Assembly (NCBI GenBank): GCA_005800965.1
Contig: SYEA01000121.1
Coordinates: 1 to 6,690, forward strand
DNA: 6,690 nucleotides
DNA from: Actinomycetota bacterium
GTDB taxonomy: Bacteria > Actinomycetota > Acidimicrobiia > Acidimicrobiales > Ilumatobacteraceae
Direction of reading: 5' to 3'
A program made the translations under genes and the position numbers. The notes below the pieces were generated by a model, which did not search any database, was not told the origin of the DNA, and saw only the letters and a program-made list of their open reading frames with translations. Positions 5,385-6,690 of this stretch are shown in pieces (position 1 is the first letter of the stretch; each line of letters starts with the position of its first letter).

Positions 5385-6463
5385 ACTCGCTCACCGAGGA
5401 TGTTGCGCATCACATCCGACGTGCCACCCATGATCGTGTAGGCGGGTGCATAGGCGAGGCCCTGGCACAAGTCATCCCACAGCGTGGCCCACGGGCCAAA
5501 CACGCTGGAGACAAAGTTGGCTACCCGTGTTTCGTGTTCGGTGCAAAAGCATTTGGTGGCAGCCGAAAAACCGGCTGGTGCCTGCTTCAACACTTCGCGA
5601 ATCACCAAGATGCGCCCGAGCGTGTAGCCGATTTCGATGTCGGCGATTTCTTGGCGCACCAATTTGTTGGTGGTGTCGGCGCGTTCGCGGGCCATCAGAT
5701 ACAGCGCCCGGTTCGATACCAAGCGGTCAATGCCGCCGCGTTCGTGCTCTAACTGACGCATGGTTTGTTTAAACGCGCCACCTTCGACACCCACCAAGTT
5801 GTCAATCGGCACGCGCACATCGGTGTAGAACACTTCGCAAAAGTGCCGGTTGGTGGTCATGTCGGTGATCGGCCGCACTTCAATGCCCGGGGTGTCCATC
5901 GGAACGATTATTTCGCTGATGCCAGCGTGCGGTGGGCCTTCTTTGCTGGTGCGACAGATGAGGTAGCAAAAATCGGCGAGTTCGCCGAAACTGGTCCAGA
6001 TTTTTTGTCCGTTGATGACCCACTCGTTGCCGTCGCGCACTGCCGAGGTGGTCAACGATGCCAGGTCGCTGCCAGCGTTGGGTTCGCTCATGCCGATGCA
6101 CCAGGTGGTGTCACCGCGCAACATGTCGGGCAAAAACTCTTCGCGCTGGTCGGCCGTGCCATAGCCGATGAGCGCGGGGCCCATTTGGCGGTCAGCAAAC
6201 CACATGCCAGCAATTGGGGCGCCGGCAGCAATCATTTCTTCACCCACGATTAATCGATCGATGGCGGGGCGCCCACCGCCGCCGAATTCGCTCGGCCAGG
6301 TCATGCCGATGAAGCCCTCGCTGCCCAGTTCACGTGAAAACTCTTTCGAGTAACCATTCATCCAGCTGTCGTTCCACCTGCCGTAACGTGCCACGGCGTC
6401 GGTGGCCATTTCTTTCGCGCGTTTACGCAACAAAATTTGGTCGGCGTTCCACGCGAAGTCCAT
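5366..6463 (-). CDS. Acyl-CoA dehydrogenase family protein (FadE-like)
   Basis: FAD-dependent alpha,beta-dehydrogenation of an acyl-CoA thioester, the first step of beta-oxidation or a related catabolic path, in the cytoplasm. The protein has 365 residues, near the normal 370-400. The N-terminal helical domain runs to about residue 115. The signature IGMSEPNAGSDL (123-134) and KIWTSFGE (154-161) line the flavin and substrate site. The C-terminal helical domain ends with IMGGTSDVMRNIL (344-356). The catalytic Glu of MCAD-type enzymes would be at the first Gly of MGGT, so it is missing. E241 in LEHERGG (238-244) sits where isovaleryl- and long-chain acyl-CoA dehydrogenases place their catalytic Glu. 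ATG 6463 gives the classic MDFAW start; the open frame continues upstream to 6565, but that part lies antisense to the isocitrate dehydrogenase gene. No Shine-Dalgarno is present. Substrate is unknown; a branched, long-chain or steroid-type acyl chain is possible. Confidence 0.92.
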   Translation of the reverse strand: MDFAWNADQILLRKRAKEMATDAVARYGRWNDSWMNGYSKEFSRELGSEGFIGMTWPSEFGGGGRPAIDRLIVGEEMIAAGAPIAGMWFADRQMGPALIGYGTADQREEFLPDMLRGDTTWCIGMSEPNAGSDLASLTTSAVRDGNEWVINGQKIWTSFGELADFCYLICRTSKEGPPHAGISEIIVPMDTPGIEVRPITDMTTNRHFCEVFYTDVRVPIDNLVGVEGGAFKQTMRQLEHERGGIDRLVSNRALYLMARERADTTNKLVRQEIADIEIGYTLGRILVIREVLKQAPAGFSAATKCFCTEHETRVANFVSSVFGPWATLWDDLCQGLAYAPAYTIMGGTSDVMRNILGERVLGLPK

Positions 6464-6470
6464 GGTGAAG

Positions 6471-6477
6471 TAGAGTA
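6471..6477. promoter_or_regulatory. Putative shared -10 element of a bidirectional promoter
   Basis: Only 19 bp (6464-6482) separate the divergent starts of the acyl-CoA dehydrogenase and isocitrate dehydrogenase genes. In it, TAGAGTA reads TAGAGT on the + strand, ending 6 bases before GTG 6483. It reads TACTCT on the - strand, ending 8 bases before ATG 6463. Both fit the TAnnnT -10 pattern at the distance expected for transcripts that begin at the start codon. No strong -35 is visible on either side, as is usual for actinobacteria. Confidence 0.45.
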
Positions 6478-6482
6478 CCTGC

Positions 6483-6690
6483 GTGGCAAAAAAGATTAAA
6501 GTCGTAACCCCTGTTGTCGACCTTGACGGCGACGAAATGACCCGCATCATCTGGACCTTCATCAAGGATCGCCTGATCTTCCCGTATCTCGATATCGAGC
6601 TCGATTATTACGACTTGGGCATTGAATACCGTGATAAAACGAACGATCAGGTCACCATCGATTCGGCCAACGCCATCTTGAAGCACGGTG
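6483..6690 (+). CDS. icd: NADP-dependent isocitrate dehydrogenase, N-terminal part (3' end outside window)
   Basis: TCA-cycle enzyme that oxidatively decarboxylates isocitrate to 2-oxoglutarate with reduction of NADP. Only 69 codons are in the window. The segments DLDGDEMTRIIWTFIKDRLI (13-32), YYDLGIEYRD (42-51) and TNDQVTIDSANAI (53-65) match the homodimeric NADP-IDH type shared with eukaryotic IDH1/IDH2, not the E. coli Icd type or the monomeric type. The NDQVT stretch carries the threonine that contacts isocitrate in IDH1. GTG 6483 is the start: the same frame has a TAG at 6471-6473, so nothing further upstream is possible, and the protein begins MAKKIKV as expected. There is no Shine-Dalgarno, and a leaderless mRNA is likely. 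Local GC is about 50 percent, lower than much of the window. The gene is divergent from the acyl-CoA dehydrogenase gene. Confidence 0.93.
   Translation, partial: MAKKIKVVTPVVDLDGDEMTRIIWTFIKDRLIFPYLDIELDYYDLGIEYRDKTNDQVTIDSANAILKHG

Noticed and set aside
5102..6253. Open frames on the + strand of 216 and 162 codons (5102-5752, 5765-6253)
   Set aside because: They are antisense to the hydrolase and acyl-CoA dehydrogenase genes, whose protein motifs are unmistakable, and show no domain of their own.
6464..6565. Upstream extension of the acyl-CoA dehydrogenase by 34 codons
   Set aside because: That stretch is antisense to the first codons of isocitrate dehydrogenase, and the family normally begins with the MDFAW-like segment encoded at 6463.

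Overview
The window reads as ordinary, gene-dense chromosome of an actinobacterium. I infer a member of class Acidimicrobiia or a close relative. The reasons are moderate-to-high GC, three GTG starts among seven, the linkage of dnaJ, rsmE and hemW, a BldD-family regulator, and an acyl-CoA dehydrogenase next to a metallo-hydrolase. No rRNA or marker long enough to place it firmly is present.

Left block, + strand (1-2952): the 3' end of dnaJ, rsmE (16S rRNA m3U1498 methyltransferase), a BldD-like DNA-binding protein that keeps the cyclic-di-GMP signature RxD-x8-RxxD, and hemW (radical-SAM heme chaperone). dnaJ/rsmE and bldD/hemW each overlap by four bases (GTGA), which suggests one or two translationally coupled operons tying protein folding, ribosome modification, a second-messenger-responsive regulator and heme handling together.

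Middle (2935-3983): a perfect 20-bp direct repeat copies the end of hemW just before tRNA-Val(GAC). An orphan PD-(D/E)XK nuclease-like gene with two CxxC pairs follows 35 bp after the tRNA.

Right block, - strand (3967-6463): an acyl-CoA dehydrogenase followed by an alkylsulfatase-like metallo-beta-lactamase-fold hydrolase, probably one transcript. The hydrolase ends tail to tail with the nuclease gene, overlapping it by 17 bp. The 3' end of the dehydrogenase gene is also imperfectly repeated just downstream. The pair may act in breakdown of an alkyl or acyl substrate, but the substrate cannot be read from the sequence.

Right edge, + strand (6483-6690): the 5' end of an NADP-type isocitrate dehydrogenase gene, cut by the window end. 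It diverges from the dehydrogenase gene across only 19 bp. That gap holds a near-symmetric TAGAGTA that could be a -10 element on both strands, driving two leaderless mRNAs.

I see no CRISPR array, insertion sequence, prophage, toxin-antitoxin pair or recognisable defence island. The best candidates for something new are the second-messenger-type regulator inside a housekeeping operon, the possible shared -10 bidirectional leaderless promoter, the Cys-pair nuclease, and the two stop-codon-region duplications. No intergenic stretch exceeds 60 bases.
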